From: Microbacterium foliorum
Lineage (GTDB): Bacteria; Actinomycetota; Actinomycetes; Actinomycetales; Microbacteriaceae
Assembly: GCF_003367705.1 (NCBI RefSeq)
Contig: NZ_CP031425.1
Location: 1,984,001-2,048,000, forward strand
Length of the DNA stretch: 64,000 nucleotides
Reading direction: 5' to 3'
Every line of letters starts with the position of its first letter. The first letter of the stretch is position 1. Positions 62,566-64,000 of the stretch are shown here, one piece after another. A program made the translations under genes and the position numbers. The notes below the pieces were generated by a model. It was not told the DNA's origin and ran no database searches. It saw only the letters and a program-made list of their open reading frames with translations.

Positions 62566-64000
62566 ATGTCTGTTCCCATCTCGCGCGGGCACAACCCGCT
62601 GCGTGACCCCGATGATCGCCGCCTCAACCGGATCGCGGGGCCCAGCGCCCTCGTGATCTTCGGCGTCACCGGAGACCTGTCACGCAAGAAGCTCATGCCC
62701 GCGGTCTACGACCTCGCCAACCGCGGACTCCTTCCGCCCGGATTCGCCCTCGTCGGGTTCGCCCGTCGCGACTGGGAAGACCAGGACTTCGCGAAGGTCG
62801 TCTACGACGCCGTCAAGGAGCACGCGCGCACCCCCTTCCGGGAAGAGACGTGGGCTCAGCTGCTCCAGGGCATCCGGTTCGTGTCGGGCGAGTTCGACAA
62901 CCCCGATTCGTTCCGCAAGCTCCGCGAGACGGTCGATCAGCTCGATGTCGAACGCGGCACGATGGGCAACCACGCGTTCTACCTGTCGATCCCGCCGAAG
63001 TCGTTCGCCGTCGTCGCGCAGCAGCTCAAGGACTCGGGTCTCGTCGGTGCGAACGACGATGACGACGAGCGCTGGCGTCGCGTCGTCATCGAGAAGCCGT
63101 TCGGGCATGATCTCGAATCCGCGCGCGAGCTGAACGCCGCCCTCGAGGTCGCGTTCTCTCCGGATTCGATCTTCCGCATCGACCACTACCTCGGCAAGGA
63201 GACCGTCCAGAACATCCTGGCGCTCCGCTTCGCCAATGAGCTCTACGAGCCGATCTGGAACCGCAACTACGTCGACCACGTGCAGATCACGATGGCCGAG
63301 GACATCGGCGTCGGCGGACGCGCGGGGTATTACGACGGAGTCGGAGCCGCGCGCGACGTCATCCAGAACCACCTTCTGCAGCTTCTCGCGCTCACCGCCA
63401 TGGAAGAGCCGATCAGCCTGTCCGCGGAGCACCTCCGCGCCGAGAAGGAGAAGGTCCTCGCGGCAGTGCATGTGCCGGACGACCTCTCACTCGCGACCGC
63501 TCGCGGACAGTACGCCGGCGGATGGCAGGGTGGCGAGCAGGTCACCGGATTCCTCGACGAAGACGGCATGAACCCGCAGTCGGCCACCGAGACCTACGCG
63601 GCCATCAAGCTCGAGATCGACACCCGTCGCTGGTCTGGGGTCCCGTTCTACCTGCGCACGGGCAAGCGTCTCGGCCGCCGAGTCACCGAGGTCGCCGTGG
63701 TGTTCAAGAAGGCGCCCGAGCACCTCTTCGGACGCTCGAACACGGCGGAGCTGGGGCAGAACGCCCTCGTCATCCGCGTGCAGCCCGACGAGGGCGTCAC
63801 GATCCGTTTCGGCTCCAAGGTCCCCGGCAACGGCACCAATGTGCGCGACGTCACGATGGACTTCGGATACGGACACGCCTTCACCGAGGCGAGCCCCGAG
63901 GCGTACGAGCGTCTGATCCTCGACGTCCTTCTGGGTGACCCGCCCCTGTTCCCGCGACACGAGGAGGTCGAGCTCTCGTGGAAGATCCTCGACCCCGTGG
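62566..64000 (+). CDS. zwf: Glucose-6-phosphate dehydrogenase (3' end outside window)
   Basis: First oxidative step of the pentose phosphate pathway, making NADPH. 478 codons visible of about 510 expected. NADP motif VTGDLSRKKLMPAVYDL near residue 32; catalytic RIDHYLGKETVQN. AGGAG at 62549-62553 precedes the ATG at 62566. Fourth gene of the cluster; opcA and pgl typically follow beyond the edge. Confidence 0.96.
   Translation, partial: MSVPISRGHNPLRDPDDRRLNRIAGPSALVIFGVTGDLSRKKLMPAVYDLANRGLLPPGFALVGFARRDWEDQDFAKVVYDAVKEHARTPFREETWAQLLQGIRFVSGEFDNPDSFRKLRETVDQLDVERGTMGNHAFYLSIPPKSFAVVAQQLKDSGLVGANDDDDERWRRVVIEKPFGHDLESARELNAALEVAFSPDSIFRIDHYLGKETVQNILALRFANELYEPIWNRNYVDHVQITMAEDIGVGGRAGYYDGVGAARDVIQNHLLQLLALTAMEEPISLSAEHLRAEKEKVLAAVHVPDDLSLATARGQYAGGWQGGEQVTGFLDEDGMNPQSATETYAAIKLEIDTRRWSGVPFYLRTGKRLGRRVTEVAVVFKKAPEHLFGRSNTAELGQNALVIRVQPDEGVTIRFGSKVPGNGTNVRDVTMDFGYGHAFTEASPEAYERLILDVLLGDPPLFPRHEEVELSWKILDPV

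Overview
The window is high-GC, gene-dense DNA from an actinobacterium, most likely Microbacterium or another Microbacteriaceae. The evidence is codon usage, the order aceE-fasR-fabD-fabH-acpP-fabF, the order ctaB-(insert)-tkt-tal-pgi-zwf, a DUF3145 gene, a homodimeric-type pyruvate dehydrogenase E1, a GlgA of the actinobacterial type, and a BioQ-type biotin regulator. The genus is an inference from gene content; no 16S gene is present. I see no insertion sequence, prophage, integrase or CRISPR array. No stretch above 300 bases lacks a gene; the longest gaps (2424-2647, 53301-53532, 57503-57733) are 220-235 bases of promoter or leader sequence.

Layout. 1-3700: oxalate decarboxylase (cut by the left edge), an MFS exporter and a divergent PucR/CdaR-type regulator. 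3722-9936: an XRE-STAND ATPase, an MFS transporter divergent from a chloroperoxidase-type hydrolase with a palindromic operator between them, an acetyltransferase and an XRE/MmyB regulator. 10057-14341: a small membrane protein, a two-component system and an ABC-2 exporter. 14378-22302: tRNA-Val, aceE, fasR and the type II fatty-acid synthase genes, linking acetyl-CoA production to chain initiation and elongation. 22316-24471: yczE and its divergent MocR regulator. 24608-31053: DUF3145, a putative Fe/2-oxoglutarate enzyme behind an iron-box-like site, a DUF262/DUF1524 nuclease-like protein paired with an S33 peptidase, ribosomal protein L31 type B with a structured leader, and an ABC ATPase. 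31071-35767: divergent glgA/glgC (glycogen), serB, a hydrolase and fabG. 35901-40141: DUF4190, DUF3099, a small Cys-rich protein, SURF1 (cytochrome oxidase assembly), pdxH and an ABC-F protein. 40313-46756: DedA, a second two-component system, an acyltransferase, and the biotin transporter bioY-bioM-bioN with its divergent TetR regulator bioQ. 46719-53300: one minus-strand run sufB-sufD-Rieske-sufC-sufT-like-aminotransferase-MFS (Fe-S assembly plus passengers). 53533-64000: ctaA and ctaB (heme A/O), two secreted-protein genes, then tkt-tal-pgi-zwf (pentose phosphate pathway; zwf is cut by the right edge).

The most useful regulatory observation is a recurring TANNNT hexamer exactly 6-7 bases before the start codon of at least twelve genes that lack a Shine-Dalgarno sequence, which implies widespread leaderless transcription. 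That rule fixes several start codons and exposes a probable frameshift in the lipoprotein gene near 56192. Other leads are tandem BioQ boxes, a GabR-like pair of direct repeats for the MocR regulator, an operator with 33-bp-spaced repeats at 7363-7406, and the DUF262/peptidase gene pair.
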